Assembly (NCBI RefSeq): GCF_037977235.1
Contig: NZ_CP150276.1
Span: forward strand, 682,001-746,000
Direction of reading: 5' to 3'
Length of the DNA stretch: 64,000 bases
Origin: Paenibacillus sp. FSL K6-0276
GTDB lineage: Bacteria > Bacillota > Bacilli > Paenibacillales > Paenibacillaceae
In this document: piece by piece, positions 30,518 through 40,664 of the stretch
Numbering within the stretch: the stretch's first letter is position 1
Layout of the letters: each line of letters opens with the position of its first letter
Notes under the pieces: model-generated
The model's database searches: none
Told to the model about the DNA's origin: nothing
What the model saw: only the letters and a program-made list of their open reading frames with translations
Program-made: the position numbers and the translations under genes

Positions 30518-30674
30518 GGTTGAAGAGGGAACGAAGAGAATTTTTGGAACTGTAGAAGCGTAGCGTTCGCCTTTATTCTCGGATTTCTACCGCGAGAAGC
30601 GGTTTAAATCAAGAAATCTGAGGATAACAGCGATCGGAAGTCCAAACATTTCTCGCAGTGGTCCCGTTTTAACC
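30518..30674 (+). repeat. structured hairpin repeat, copy A (purB-purC gap)
   Basis: Nested helices pair: GGTT/AACC (outer), GGGAAC/GGTCCC (one mismatch), GAGAA/TTCTC, TTTGGAAC/GTCCAAA, CG-TCGC/GCGA-CG, then a 15-bp inner stem (30572-30586 with 30613-30627) capped by CCGC/GCGG. A second copy lies before purM. The remainder of the 380-base gap (30401-30517, 30675-30779) shows no gene. purC has its own ribosome site, and transcription probably reads through. Confidence 0.7.
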
Positions 30675-30779
30675 AGATCTTTATTTCAGACTTCACAACT
30701 CCTCGGAAGAATAATTCGAGCTTGGAGCGACTTTTACGCAGATATAAATCAAGATCATTAGTTCAAGGGAGGAAAGGTC

Positions 30780-31670
30780 ATGACATCATCGGCCGTATCC
30801 ACAGCCGTGGAACTCATCAATGCGCCGCTGCTCTATAAAGGGAAGGTTCGTGAGCTGTACGATATAGGGGAGAATGTACTGATCGTCGTCACGGATCGGA
30901 TATCTGCTTTTGACTATGTGCTAGACCCAGCGGTACCTGAAAAGGGAAATGTGCTTAACCGTCTGAGTGCGTTCTGGTTTGGAAAAACCAAAGAGCTAAT
31001 GGAGAATCATGTCGTTCATATCGATGTGGATCTGCTCGGAGACATCGTTAGGGACAAAGAGGCGCTCATAAACCGTGTTATGGTGGTACGCAAAGCGGAG
31101 CGAATTGATATCGAATGTGTAGTGCGTGGGTGCATCACTGGTGGGGGCTGGAGGCAGTATCAAGAAACCGGCAAAGTGAATGGCATCGAGCTTCCTGCAG
31201 ACTTGCGCAAAAACGCGCTGCTGGCACAGCCGATCTTTACCCCTGCGGCTAAAAATGATGTGGGCCATGATGAGGACATTCCTTTTGAAAAGATGCAGGA
31301 GTTAATCGGTGCTGATCTAGCACTTGAGCTGCAGGAGAAAAGTTTGCAGTTATTCGCTTTTGCTAGAGAGTACTGTGCTGAGCGGGGTATCATTCTTGCA
31401 GACTGCAAATTCGAATTCGGCTTGCTGGATGGCAAGGTGATTCTGATTGATGAGATTTTTACGCCGGATGCTTCACGTTTCTGGGCCAAGGATAAATACG
31501 CTCTTGATATCGAAATTGATAGTATGGATAAAGAGCCTGTTCGTACGTATCTATCTGCATCCTCCTGGGACAAAAATAGCAAACCTGATCCACTTCCATT
31601 AGAAGTAGTTGAAGAAACTACTCGACGTTATTTGGACATTTATCATCGTCTTACTGGCAAGTCTTTATAG
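30780..31670 (+). CDS. purC: SAICAR synthase, long (about 300-residue) type
   Basis: This 296-residue enzyme joins aspartate to CAIR using ATP. Family motifs are LLYKGKVRELYDIG, VTDRISAFDYVL, VVRGCITGGGW, LADCKFEFG and LIDEIFTPDASRFW. Bacillus subtilis PurC has about 240 residues and begins directly at the KGKAK strand. This protein has the extra segments of the longer type also seen in yeast Ade1 (about 306). ATG 30780 is placed by GGGAGGAAAGGTC. It lies third from the purB end of the operon order E-K-B-C, after a 380-base gap. Confidence 0.94.
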   Translation: MTSSAVSTAVELINAPLLYKGKVRELYDIGENVLIVVTDRISAFDYVLDPAVPEKGNVLNRLSAFWFGKTKELMENHVVHIDVDLLGDIVRDKEALINRVMVVRKAERIDIECVVRGCITGGGWRQYQETGKVNGIELPADLRKNALLAQPIFTPAAKNDVGHDEDIPFEKMQELIGADLALELQEKSLQLFAFAREYCAERGIILADCKFEFGLLDGKVILIDEIFTPDASRFWAKDKYALDIEIDSMDKEPVRTYLSASSWDKNSKPDPLPLEVVEETTRRYLDIYHRLTGKSL

Positions 31671-31796
31671 TTCAACATAGTGTGTTTACTCATGGGAATA
31701 AATTAAGTATATGTTTTTGAAGCTAGATTTACTTTAGTAGAGTTTCAGCTTTCTGAAAGTATATACACATAAAAATTTAGGAGGAACTATAAGCAT

Positions 31797-32042
31797 ATGT
31801 TAAAAGCGACGGTATATGTCACCATTAAGAAAAGCGTTCTCGATCCACAAGGTGTAGCGGTGCAAGGAGCACTTCATTCGGTAGGTTTTCAAGAAGTTGA
31901 AAGTTTGCGTATTGGGAAATATATGGAGCTGACTTTGGACACGGATAACCGTGCTGAAGCAGAAGTGCGTCTCAAGGAAATGTGCGAAAAGCTACTTGCC
32001 AACACGGTGATCGAGGATTACCGCTACGAATTGGAGGACTAA
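31797..32042 (+). CDS. purS: FGAM synthase small subunit
   Basis: The 81-residue PurS forms a complex with PurL and PurQ that converts FGAR to FGAM. It has the family pattern [17 protein letters not shown] at the start and the ferredoxin-like beta-alpha-beta layout. ATG 31797 is preceded by AGGAGG. A 126-base AT-rich gap separates it from purC, and purQ follows 5 bases after the stop. Confidence 0.94.
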   Translation: MLKATVYVTIKKSVLDPQGVAVQGALHSVGFQEVESLRIGKYMELTLDTDNRAEAEVRLKEMCEKLLANTVIEDYRYELED

Positions 32043-32047
32043 ACGAC

Positions 32048-32737
32048 ATGAAATTTGCTGTACTTGTCTTCCCAGGCTCTAACTGTGATATCGATTGCTA
32101 CAAGGCGGTAGAGGACAGTCTCGGCGAACCAGTCGATTATGTGTGGCATACAGCGACAGATTTGTCGGCGTATGATTGCATTTTGGTTCCTGGCGGATTC
32201 TCATATGGTGATTACCTGCGTTGCGGCGCGATTTCAAGATTTGCTCCTGTAATGGCTGAAGTTGCTAAAGCAGCAGAGCAAGGGAAATTCGTGCTAGGCA
32301 TTTGCAACGGGTTCCAAATTCTTACTGAGGCTGGTTTGTTGCCAGGCGCGCTGCGTCGTAACATGTCAATGAAGTTCCGTTGTCATGATACAGTGCTTAA
32401 GGTTGTTAATAACGAAACCCCATTTACTATTGACTATGCTAAGGATGAAGAAATCATCATCCCAATCGCTCACGGTGAAGGCAACTATTACTGTGATGAA
32501 GAGACTTTAGCAGAATTGAAAGCTAACAATCAGATTGTGTTCACATATAGCGATAATCCAAACGGCTCTGTAGCTGATATTGCGGGTGTTAGTAATGTGC
32601 AGGGTAATGTAGTCGGCATGATGCCTCACCCTGAGCGCGCGGCTAATAGTTTACTTGGTTCAGAGGACGGCAAACGGATGTTTACATCCATACTGAAGAC
32701 TTGGAGGGATCGTCATGACGCAGCAAGTATCCGTTAA
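32048..32737 (+). CDS. purQ: FGAM synthase glutaminase subunit
   Basis: The 229-residue class I glutamine amidotransferase gives ammonia to PurL. The nucleophile cysteine lies in [11 protein letters not shown], and the His/Glu pair in MMPHPERAA near the C-terminus. [11 protein letters not shown] is the oxyanion strand. I chose ATG 32048, with GGAGG ahead at the purS stop, although the frame is open further upstream inside purS. It overlaps purL by 23 bases. Confidence 0.95.
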   Translation: MKFAVLVFPGSNCDIDCYKAVEDSLGEPVDYVWHTATDLSAYDCILVPGGFSYGDYLRCGAISRFAPVMAEVAKAAEQGKFVLGICNGFQILTEAGLLPGALRRNMSMKFRCHDTVLKVVNNETPFTIDYAKDEEIIIPIAHGEGNYYCDEETLAELKANNQIVFTYSDNPNGSVADIAGVSNVQGNVVGMMPHPERAANSLLGSEDGKRMFTSILKTWRDRHDAASIR

Positions 32738-34961
32738 GGAACCGACCGCAGAACAGATCGCAGAGCAGAAAATTTACAGCCAATTCGGTGTGTCGGACAG
32801 CGAATATGAGCTCATCAAGTCTTTTATGGGACGTTTGCCGAACTATACTGAAATCGGTGTGTTCAGCGTAATGTGGTCCGAACACTGTGCATATAAGAAC
32901 TCTAAGCCACTGTTGAAACGTTTCCCAGTTACTGGTCCGCGTGTCCTGATGGGACCCGGCGAAGGTGCAGGGATTGTAGATATCGGTGACAACCAAGCGG
33001 TTGTATTCAAAATCGAAAGTCATAACCACCCTTCTGCGGTAGAACCTTTCCAAGGTGCGGCAACAGGCGTGGGCGGCATCATTCGTGATATTTTTTCCAT
33101 GGGCTCTAGACCTATCGCATTGTTGAATTCCTTGCGTTTCGGCAAGCTGGAAAGCGATCGCGTGAAATATTTGTTCGAGCATGTGGTGTCTGGTATTGCT
33201 GGTTATGGTAACTGTATCGGGATTCCAACCGTGGGCGGCGAAATCATGTTCGATGATAGTTATGACGGCAACCCTCTTGTTAACGCAATGTGCGTGGGTC
33301 TGATCGATCATGACAAAATCCAACGTGGTGTTGCTAAAGGTGTAGGGAACCCAGTCTTCTACGTAGGTCCTCCTACTGGACGTGATGGAATTCATGGGGC
33401 TACTTTTGCATCCGTGGAACTAAGTGAAGAGTCAGAAGCTAAACGTACAGCTGTCCAAGTAGGCGATCCATTTATGGAGAAACTCGTAATGGAATCTTGC
33501 CTGGAATTGATCGATAGCGGCATCGTTATTGGGATTCAAGATATGGGTGCGGCTGGACTTACCTGCTCTAGTGCTGAGATGGCAAGTAAAGCGGGTAACG
33601 GTCTTGAACTGTATCTTGATCAGGTACCACAACGTGAAGACGGGATGACCCCTTATGAAATGATGCTTTCGGAATCGCAAGAACGGATGTTGTTCGTAGT
33701 TGAACCGAAGGATGAAGCTCAGGCGCAAGAGATTTTTGAGCGCTGGGGTGTAATCTGCTGTAAGGTCGGTAAAGTTACGGATGATGGTCGCTTGAAGCTG
33801 TATCATCACGGTGAGGTTGTCGGCGACATGCCAGTAACAGCGCTCGTGGACGAGTGCCCAGTGTATAACAAACCTTCTGAGGTTCCTGCTTATTATGTGG
33901 GAAATGAATCGGTAGATACGCTTCGTTACGCGGAAGTTACCGATCTAGGCGGCGCACTGCGTACAGTGCTTGGATCACCAACCGTAGCAAGCAAAGCATG
34001 GGTATACAACCAATATGATTACATGGTTCGGACTAGTACGGCTGTTCGACCTGGATCTGATGCGGCTGTAGTTACCATTCATGGTACACGTAAAGGACTT
34101 GCGATGACCACGGACTGTAACGGTCGCTACGTTTATCTTGATCCTGAAGTGGGTGGACGTATTGCAGTCAGCGAAGCGGCTCGCAACATCGTTTGTTCTG
34201 GTGCTGAACCGTTGGCTATTACCGATAACCTAAACTTCGGAAACCCTGAGAAACCTGATGTGTTCTGGCAAATGGAACGTGCGGTTGATGGTATGGCTGA
34301 AGCTTGTCGTGTGCTGGATACTCCGGTTATCGGTGGGAATGTCAGTCTTTATAACGAAAATACAACGGGATCCATCTACCCAACGCCGGTTGTCGGTATG
34401 GTTGGTTTAGTAACGGATACGGATCATATTACGACTCAAGGATTTAAACAAGAAGGAGACTCTATCCTTCTGCTAGGCGTGACAAAAGCTGAGCTTGGTG
34501 GTAGTGAGTTCCAATACGCTGTTCATGGTGTAACCGAAGGTCGTCCTCCAGCTTTGGATTTAGATACTGAGAAAAAACTGCTTGGCGCAGTGCTTAGCTC
34601 CATTCGCGGCGGTCTGGTGCGTTCGGCACATGACTTGTCCGAAGGTGGCCTTGCCGTAGCACTTGCAGAGAGTTGTATCAGCGGTGGCGTTGGTGCGAAC
34701 GTTGAACTTTCTGCTAATGGACTTAGATCCGATGTAGCATTGTTCAGTGAGAGCCAATCACGTATAGTGCTGACAGCAGCGCCTGAGCATGCGGAAGAGC
34801 TGAAAGCAGCGATTGCTGCCAGCGGTGTTCCAGTGGAAATCATCGGAACTGTAGGTGGAGACAGACTGCGCGTAAATCTGGACGGTGCATCCGTATTAGA
34901 TGAAGCTGTAGCAGAATTGAAATTCGTTTGGGAGGATGCTATTCCATGTCTTATGAAATAA
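32715..34961 (+). CDS. purL: FGAM synthase large subunit
   Basis: The 748-residue small-type PurL is the ATP-using synthase half of the PurSQL complex. Recognisable segments are [46 protein letters not shown] and, in the second half, GGNVSLYNE and [17 protein letters not shown]. Two AIR-synthase-like repeats make up the fold. The start overlaps purQ and has GGAGG nine bases ahead. The stop overlaps purF by 16 bases. Confidence 0.96.
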   Translation: MTQQVSVKEPTAEQIAEQKIYSQFGVSDSEYELIKSFMGRLPNYTEIGVFSVMWSEHCAYKNSKPLLKRFPVTGPRVLMGPGEGAGIVDIGDNQAVVFKIESHNHPSAVEPFQGAATGVGGIIRDIFSMGSRPIALLNSLRFGKLESDRVKYLFEHVVSGIAGYGNCIGIPTVGGEIMFDDSYDGNPLVNAMCVGLIDHDKIQRGVAKGVGNPVFYVGPPTGRDGIHGATFASVELSEESEAKRTAVQVGDPFMEKLVMESCLELIDSGIVIGIQDMGAAGLTCSSAEMASKAGNGLELYLDQVPQREDGMTPYEMMLSESQERMLFVVEPKDEAQAQEIFERWGVICCKVGKVTDDGRLKLYHHGEVVGDMPVTALVDECPVYNKPSEVPAYYVGNESVDTLRYAEVTDLGGALRTVLGSPTVASKAWVYNQYDYMVRTSTAVRPGSDAAVVTIHGTRKGLAMTTDCNGRYVYLDPEVGGRIAVSEAARNIVCSGAEPLAITDNLNFGNPEKPDVFWQMERAVDGMAEACRVLDTPVIGGNVSLYNENTTGSIYPTPVVGMVGLVTDTDHITTQGFKQEGDSILLLGVTKAELGGSEFQYAVHGVTEGRPPALDLDTEKKLLGAVLSSIRGGLVRSAHDLSEGGLAVALAESCISGGVGANVELSANGLRSDVALFSESQSRIVLTAAPEHAEELKAAIAASGVPVEIIGTVGGDRLRVNLDGASVLDEAVAELKFVWEDAIPCLMK

Positions 34962-36442
34962 AGACCGGGAAAGAGCAGGAGACTCCTATCCTGTGGACTG
35001 GTGACTTTTACAATGAAGGAACGGGCTCGGGAGATATTTTTGACACATTAAAAGAAGAATGCGGCGTTTTCGGGGTCTTCGGACATCCGGAAGCGGCGTC
35101 CATGTCTTATTACGGCTTGCACGCCTTACAGCACCGTGGGGAAGAAAGTGCGGGCATCTGCGTAGCAGATGGTCGTGATTTCAACTATCACCGCGGGATG
35201 GGGTTAGTAAAAGAAGTATTCGACAAGGACAAAATTGCCTCACTAGTTGGAGACATGTCCATTGGGCATGTACGTTATTCCACCAGTGGAGACAGTCGCT
35301 TAACCAATGCACAGCCGCTCGTATTCAAATATCGTGACGGCGATTTGGCGATTGCTACGAACGGTAACATAGTAAATGAACCGTTGATTCGTAAACAGCT
35401 AGAGCAAAGCGGATCGATCTTTCAAACCACGAGTGATACAGAAGTGCTGGCGCATCTGATTGCGCGTTCGCCAAAAGATTTTGTTGAAGCGGCAAAGGAT
35501 GCGCTAAAACAACTGGTTGGTGGGTTTGCTTTTCTGCTCATGACGAATGACAAATTAATTGTCGCTTCGGATTCTCATGGTTTGCGTCCGCTTGTAATGG
35601 GACGGATCGGCGATGCCTATATTTTTGCTTCCGAATCTTGCGCCTTAGAAGTCATTGGAGCGCAGCTGGTTCGCGATATCGAACCTGGCGAACTGCTCGT
35701 GCTCGATAAAAATGGACTTTTAGAGGACCGTTTTACCGAGCCCAAACGTAAAGCGCTGTGCGCGATGGAGTATATCTACTTCTCTCGCCCTGACAGTGAT
35801 ATGAACGGCTCTAACCTACACTCCGCTCGTAAGCGGATGGGTAGCCGAATGGCATTAGAAGCTTTCGTAGATGCTGACCTCGTAACTGGAGTGCCGGATT
35901 CCAGTATTTCGGCAGCGATTGGATATGCAGAGCAGACGGGCATTCCTTATGAGCTTGGGCTCATTAAGAACAAGTACACCGGCCGGACCTTCATCCAGCC
36001 GAGTCAAGAGCTGCGTGAGCAAGGTGTGAAAATGAAGCTAAGCGCTGTGCGCAGTGTGGTAGATGGTAAACGTGTCGTCATGATCGATGATTCCATCGTG
36101 CGTGGCACGACTTCACGCCGAATCGTTAACCTGCTTCGTGAGGCTGGAGCCGTTGAGGTTCACGTGCGGATTACATCGCCGCCGTTTAAGAATCCATGCT
36201 ACTACGGCATTGATACCCCAGACCGCCGCGATCTCATCGCTTCATTCAAAACGATTGAAGAAATGTGCGAAGAGATCAATGCCGATTCCTTGGCGTTCTT
36301 GTCGCCGGAAGGCTTAATCTCTTCCATCGGTGGTCATAACAAAGATGATTACAAAGGCGGGCTATGCCTTTCCTGCTTCGATAATGATTACCCGACTCAG
36401 GTTGATTTTGGCGGGGCGGAGAAGGACGGATGCGGCTGCTAG
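34946..36442 (+). CDS. purF: amidophosphoribosyltransferase
   Basis: This enzyme of 498 residues catalyses the first committed step, PRPP and glutamine to phosphoribosylamine. The glutaminase nucleophile is Cys39 in [10 protein letters not shown], which should become the N-terminus after propeptide cleavage. The propeptide here is 38 residues, against 11 in Bacillus subtilis. The PRPP loop is [13 protein letters not shown]. Four cysteines (ALCAMEY, NPCYYG, CLSC) match those that hold the oxygen-sensitive 4Fe-4S cluster of the Bacillus enzyme. I chose ATG 34946 because GGGAGG lies ten bases ahead, and it overlaps purL. Confidence 0.95.
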   Translation: MSYEIKTGKEQETPILWTGDFYNEGTGSGDIFDTLKEECGVFGVFGHPEAASMSYYGLHALQHRGEESAGICVADGRDFNYHRGMGLVKEVFDKDKIASLVGDMSIGHVRYSTSGDSRLTNAQPLVFKYRDGDLAIATNGNIVNEPLIRKQLEQSGSIFQTTSDTEVLAHLIARSPKDFVEAAKDALKQLVGGFAFLLMTNDKLIVASDSHGLRPLVMGRIGDAYIFASESCALEVIGAQLVRDIEPGELLVLDKNGLLEDRFTEPKRKALCAMEYIYFSRPDSDMNGSNLHSARKRMGSRMALEAFVDADLVTGVPDSSISAAIGYAEQTGIPYELGLIKNKYTGRTFIQPSQELREQGVKMKLSAVRSVVDGKRVVMIDDSIVRGTTSRRIVNLLREAGAVEVHVRITSPPFKNPCYYGIDTPDRRDLIASFKTIEEMCEEINADSLAFLSPEGLISSIGGHNKDDYKGGLCLSCFDNDYPTQVDFGGAEKDGCGC

Positions 36443-36463
36443 CGTAGGTCCATCCCCCTAAGT

Positions 36464-36603
36464 CCCCCTTGCTAAGGGGGATTCCGAAGGGCTCTGCCCT
36501 CCGGCCACCCGAAAGCTCGGCGGTAGGAGTTTTGTTATAACTTTCTAAGAGGGTGTGGGTGCAGGTGCTCGCTTTGTCCCTGTGTGCTTCGCACGGTCGG
36601 GAC
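36464..36603 (+). repeat. short GC-rich hairpins after purF
   Basis: CCCCCTT-gct-AAGGGGG (36464-36480), AGGGC-tct-GCCCT (36488-36500) and a longer hairpin GTCCC...GGGAC with an inner GTGTGC/GCAC stem (36576-36603). None is followed by a convincing T run, so I do not call a terminator. They lead directly into the tandem repeat. Confidence 0.6.
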
Positions 36604-36649
36604 ACGCTTTACGGCGCTCCGCCCCCCGGTTGCTTACCGCCGCCGGGAC

Positions 36650-36990
36650 TGGCTCGCCAAGCTCGTCGCTAGTCTCGCTAAGGAGGCGCTTGGCTTCGCC
36701 CTAAGCGCCAAGAGCAGCTCGCCAAGCTCGTCCCTGTTTGCTGCGCAAATGCAGGACCCGCTAGTCTCGCTAAGGTGGCGCTCGGCTGCGCCCTAAGCGC
36801 CAAGAGCAGCTTCCCAAGCTCGTCCCTGTTTGCTGCGCAAATGCAGGACCCGCTTGTTTCGCTAAAGGAGGCGCTCGGCTGCGCTCTAAGCGCCAAGAGC
36901 AGCTCGCCAAGCTCGTCCCTGTTTGCTGCGCAAATACGGGACCCGCTTGTTTCACTAAGGAGGCGCATGGCTTAGCTCATGCGCCGAGGT
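36650..36990 (+). repeat. 92-bp tandem repeat with internal palindromes
   Basis: Units begin at 36671, 36763, 36855 and 36948 (spacing 92, 92, 93), with a partial unit before (from about 36650) and a partial fourth unit. Each carries a hairpin GGCGC...GCGCC and a second hairpin GTCC...GGAC around TTTG/CAAA. In the last unit the first stem is GGCGCAT/ATGCGCC instead of GGCGCTT/AAGCGCC, a paired change. Weak protein-like frames through this block come only from its GC richness and periodicity. Confidence 0.85.
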
Positions 36991-37031
36991 CTTGAGGTCC
37001 GTGTGCAAGGCGCGCACTGCGGCTTGCAGTA

Positions 37032-37223
37032 GGGTTGACCTCGGTGGTTAGCGGGAGTTATGGAGAGGAAGTTTGGAACTGTAGAAGCGTTAGCGTTCGC
37101 CTTTATGTTTGGATTTCTACCGCGAAGAGCGGTTTAAATCAGGAAATCCAAACATAACAGCGATCGGAAGTCCAAACATTCCTTGTAATAACTCCCCATA
37201 ACCACCAAACAAGAGGTCATCCC
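37032..37223 (+). repeat. structured hairpin repeat, copy B (purF-purM gap)
   Basis: The arms pair almost throughout: GGGTTGACCTC with GAGGTCATCCC, GGTGGTTA with TAACCACC, GGGAGTTAT with ATAACTCCC, GTTTGGAAC with GTCCAAAC (one bulge), CG-TCGC with GCGA-CG, and a 13-bp perfect inner stem, ATGTTTGGATTTC with GAAATCCAAACAT, capped by CCGC/GCGG. It ends 50 bases before purM. Core loops such as GGTTTAAATC and AACAGCGATCGGAAG are identical to copy A, while the stems differ in a compensated way. Confidence 0.8.
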
Positions 37224-37273
37224 GAATGCCCCCGCAAAAGCGCTCTAAACTATTATAGATTGAGGTGTCCCAA

Positions 37274-38314
37274 GTGTCGGAAGCTTATAAAAACGCCGGA
37301 GTGGATATTGCGGCTGGCAACGAAGCGGTAGAACGCATGAAGAAGCATGTAAAACGTACTTACCGTCCAGAAGTAATGACGGATCTAGGTGGGTTCGGTG
37401 CATTGTTCGGCCTCAATAAAGATAAGTATGAAGAGCCAGTGCTCGTATCGGGAACCGATGGTGTAGGTACAAAGCTCAAAATCGCGTTCGCGGCGGATCG
37501 CCATGACACGATTGGGATCGACGCTGTAGCTATGTGCGTGAACGATATTGTAGTGCAAGGCGCAGAGCCGCTCTTTTTCCTCGATTATCTGGCTTGCGAC
37601 AAAGTCGTGCCGGAGAAAATCGAAGCAATCGTAGCAGGAATCGCAGAGGGCTGTCACCAAGCAGGCTGTGCGCTGATTGGCGGCGAAACAGCTGAAATGC
37701 CGGGTATGTATTCAGCAGGTGAGTATGATATCGCTGGATTTACAGTTGGCGTAGCTGACAAAGCGAAGCTTGTAACAGGCGCTAATATCGCAGCGGGAGA
37801 CACAGTGATTGGTTTGGCTTCTAGCGGCGTGCACAGTAACGGCTTCTCGCTAGTGCGTAAGCTTTTGCTTGAGGAAGATGGCTATGGTCTGAATGATGTA
37901 CTTCCAGAGCTTGGAGCTCCGCTTGTAGATGTACTTCTTGCACCAACTAAGATCTATGTAAAGCCTTTGCTGGCACTGCTGGAGCAGCTTCCGGTAAAAG
38001 GAATGGCACATATTACGGGTGGCGGATTCATCGAGAACATCCCGCGCGTATTGCCTGACGGTGTAGATGTGGAGATTAATTACGGATCGTGGCCGATTTT
38101 GCCGATCTTCGGGTTGATGCAAAATAAAGGTAACGTAAGCAACCGTGATATGTTTACTACTTTTAATATGGGAATTGGACTTGTTTTGGTAGTTAGTGCT
38201 GCTGATGGAGAACGTGCTCTTGAACTGCTGAAAGCGAGCGGAGAAGAGGCTTATATTATCGGTAAAGTGACAGAAGGGGAACGCAAAGTAACCTTTACTG
38301 GAGCTGAAGTGTGA
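37274..38314 (+). CDS. purM: phosphoribosylformylglycinamidine cyclo-ligase (AIR synthase)
   Basis: The 346-residue enzyme closes the imidazole ring, turning FGAM into AIR with ATP. It begins [12 protein letters not shown] like the Bacillus protein. It has [40 protein letters not shown] and [13 protein letters not shown] in order. I chose GTG 37274 over the in-frame GTG 37265, because GAGG at 37261-37264 abuts the latter and suits the former. The stop overlaps purN by one base (TGATG). Upstream lies the 830-base repeat-filled gap. Confidence 0.95.
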   Translation: MSEAYKNAGVDIAAGNEAVERMKKHVKRTYRPEVMTDLGGFGALFGLNKDKYEEPVLVSGTDGVGTKLKIAFAADRHDTIGIDAVAMCVNDIVVQGAEPLFFLDYLACDKVVPEKIEAIVAGIAEGCHQAGCALIGGETAEMPGMYSAGEYDIAGFTVGVADKAKLVTGANIAAGDTVIGLASSGVHSNGFSLVRKLLLEEDGYGLNDVLPELGAPLVDVLLAPTKIYVKPLLALLEQLPVKGMAHITGGGFIENIPRVLPDGVDVEINYGSWPILPIFGLMQNKGNVSNRDMFTTFNMGIGLVLVVSAADGERALELLKASGEEAYIIGKVTEGERKVTFTGAEV

Positions 38315-38931
38315 TGCAATTGAGTCGAATCGCTGTTTTTGCTTCTGGGCAAGGCAGTAATTTTGCTGCACTAATCGATGCACAGAGAGCGGGCTTGCTT
38401 GGTGATGGCATTATTGAGCTGCTGGTATCCGACAAGCCGGAGGCACCTGTAGCAAAGCGTGCGGAGGATGCGGGAATTCCCGCCCTCTTGCTGCGGCCAA
38501 AAGACTTCGCCAGCCGTGAAGACTACGAAGCAGAGATTGTTGCAGAGCTTCAGCGGCGGGAGATTGGGCTGATTGTGCTGGCAGGTTATATGCGTCTCAT
38601 TACACCGGTGCTACTGACGCCTTATGCTGGACGAATTATTAACATCCACCCTTCGTTACTGCCAGCTTTTGCGGGAAAAGATGCGACCCAGCAAGCACTG
38701 GATTACGGCGTGAAGTTGACAGGAGTTACTGTGCATTTTGTCGATGGAGGCATGGATACCGGGCCAGTTATTGCACAGCGCAGCGTAGTTGTGTTGGATA
38801 ACGACACAGCGGATTCATTAGCAGAACGCATTCATAAGGTTGAGTATGAATTGTATCCCGAAGTGGTTGGAGCTTTTGCCAGCGGGAAAGTGGAACTGAG
38901 TGGAAGAAAGACGATTATCCGCGAAAAGTAA
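38314..38931 (+). CDS. purN: phosphoribosylglycinamide formyltransferase
   Basis: The 205-residue enzyme transfers a formyl group from 10-formyl-THF to GAR. The family motifs are [10 protein letters not shown] at the N-terminus, the catalytic [12 protein letters not shown] (Asn, His), and [13 protein letters not shown] with the catalytic Asp. Length is standard. ATG 38314 shares one base with the purM stop, and a GTG three bases earlier is the alternative. A 160-base gap with small hairpins separates it from purH. Confidence 0.95.
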   Translation: MQLSRIAVFASGQGSNFAALIDAQRAGLLGDGIIELLVSDKPEAPVAKRAEDAGIPALLLRPKDFASREDYEAEIVAELQRREIGLIVLAGYMRLITPVLLTPYAGRIINIHPSLLPAFAGKDATQQALDYGVKLTGVTVHFVDGGMDTGPVIAQRSVVVLDNDTADSLAERIHKVEYELYPEVVGAFASGKVELSGRKTIIREK

Positions 38932-39092
38932 GCTGCACCGCAGCAATTCGGAGTTTTGGATCGACATTTGGTGACAGACCGAGATGTTTCAGGGTATTTC
39001 TCGGGAAATATTGCATAAGCGGCGTTATGTGTCGCGTTGTGGGTTTTCTTCATATTAAATCGCACGTACAACCCGAAGGAGGACTATTCAAA

Positions 39093-40640
39093 GTGAGTAT
39101 CAAAAGAGCGCTAGTCAGCGTATCGGATAAACAAGGTATCGTGGATTTTTGCCGCGAGTTGTCTGCATTAGGCGTAGAAATTATCTCTACAGGTGGAACA
39201 AGCACGCTTTTGGCTAAAGAAGGTGTTCCAGTCATCGGTATTTCCGATGTGACAGGATTCCCAGAAATCATGGACGGACGTGTCAAAACCTTGCACCCTG
39301 CTGTACACAGCGGATTGCTTGCGGTTCGTGATAACGAGGAACACACGCGTCAAATGAAGGAGCTTGGTCTGGACTACATCGATCTGGTCGTTGTGAATCT
39401 GTATCCGTTCGCGGAAACTATCGCAAAACCTGACGTATCCTACGAGGAAGCGATCGAGAATATCGATATCGGCGGACCTACGATGCTGCGTTCTGCGGCG
39501 AAGAACCATGCTTTTGTAAGTGTAGTGGTGGATGCTAATGACTACGCTACTGTACTTGAAGAGGTTCTCGCAGGTGGAGATACAACGCTTGAAACACGCA
39601 AACGTCTTGCGGCAAAAGTGTTCCGTCATACGGCGGCTTACGATGCCTTGATTTCCGATTATTTGGCTAATGTTACTGGCGAGCCTCTACCAGAGCGCTA
39701 CACTGTGACTTATGAGAAAATCCAGGATCTGCGCTATGGTGAGAATCCGCATCAAAAAGCGGCCTTCTATCGCAAGCCATTGGCGGCACTGGATACACTC
39801 ACTGCAGCTGAGCAATTGCATGGCAAAGAATTGTCCTATAACAATATCAACGATGCTAACGCAGCACTGCAAATCGTGAAAGAATTCGAAGAGCCTGCTG
39901 TCGTAGCGATTAAACATATGAACCCTTGTGGTGTAGGTGTGGGTGAAAGTGTATACGAAGCTTATCAAAAAGCTTACAACGCGGATCCAACTTCCATCTT
40001 TGGCGGAATTGTAGCAGCGAACCGCATTATTGATGCAGACACAGCGAATCTGCTGAAAGATATTTTCCTCGAGATCGTATTGGCACCAGGCTTTACGGAT
40101 GAAGCACTGGAAATCCTTACGAAGAAAAAGAATCTCCGTTTGCTCAAAATTGGCAATCTTAGCGCGGCTGGCGCACGTAAGAGCAGTTTCGTAGTAACCT
40201 CCATTGATGGAGGAATGGTTGTACAGGAGAGCGATGTGCATTCTGTGAATGCGGATGATCTGCAAGTCGTTACTGATCGCAAGCCAACAGAAGAAGAATT
40301 GAAACAGCTGCTGTTCGGATGGAAAGTAGTTAAGCATGTGAAATCTAATGCGATTGTGCTGGCTGCTGATGATATGACTGTCGGCGTTGGTGCAGGACAG
40401 ATGAACCGTGTGGGTGCTGCTAAAATTGCAATTGAACAAGCTGGCGAGAAGTCTAAGGGAGCCGTACTCGCTTCCGACGCTTTCTTCCCAATGGGAGATA
40501 CGCTTGAAATGGCCGCAAAAGCTGGCATCACCGCGGTTATTCAACCAGGCGGCTCCATTAAAGACGAAGAATCGATTAAGGTCGCTAATGAGTATGGTAT
40601 TGCAATGGTCTTCACAGGCGTCCGTCATTTCAAACACTAG
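39093..40640 (+). CDS. purH: bifunctional AICAR formyltransferase / IMP cyclohydrolase
   Basis: The 515-residue enzyme does the last two steps to IMP. The N-terminal cyclohydrolase (about 1-200) has [20 protein letters not shown] and [14 protein letters not shown]. The C-terminal transformylase has the catalytic KHMNPCGVG and the final AFFPMGD and [13 protein letters not shown] chose GTG 39093 because GGAGG lies nine bases upstream. The frame stays open 66 bases further but without a site. purD follows after 24 bases. Confidence 0.96.
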   Translation: MSIKRALVSVSDKQGIVDFCRELSALGVEIISTGGTSTLLAKEGVPVIGISDVTGFPEIMDGRVKTLHPAVHSGLLAVRDNEEHTRQMKELGLDYIDLVVVNLYPFAETIAKPDVSYEEAIENIDIGGPTMLRSAAKNHAFVSVVVDANDYATVLEEVLAGGDTTLETRKRLAAKVFRHTAAYDALISDYLANVTGEPLPERYTVTYEKIQDLRYGENPHQKAAFYRKPLAALDTLTAAEQLHGKELSYNNINDANAALQIVKEFEEPAVVAIKHMNPCGVGVGESVYEAYQKAYNADPTSIFGGIVAANRIIDADTANLLKDIFLEIVLAPGFTDEALEILTKKKNLRLLKIGNLSAAGARKSSFVVTSIDGGMVVQESDVHSVNADDLQVVTDRKPTEEELKQLLFGWKVVKHVKSNAIVLAADDMTVGVGAGQMNRVGAAKIAIEQAGEKSKGAVLASDAFFPMGDTLEMAAKAGITAVIQPGGSIKDEESIKVANEYGIAMVFTGVRHFKH

Positions 40641-40664
40641 AACGCTGAGGAGGATCATATTCGG

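Noticed and set aside
36678..36975. Several protein-like open frames on both strands across the purF-purM gap
   Set aside because: They follow the 92-bp repeat and its GC-rich palindromes, have no ribosome sites, and repeat the same residues every unit.
36650..36990. CRISPR array
   Set aside because: The repeated unit is the whole 92 bases with no variable spacers, and there are no cas genes.
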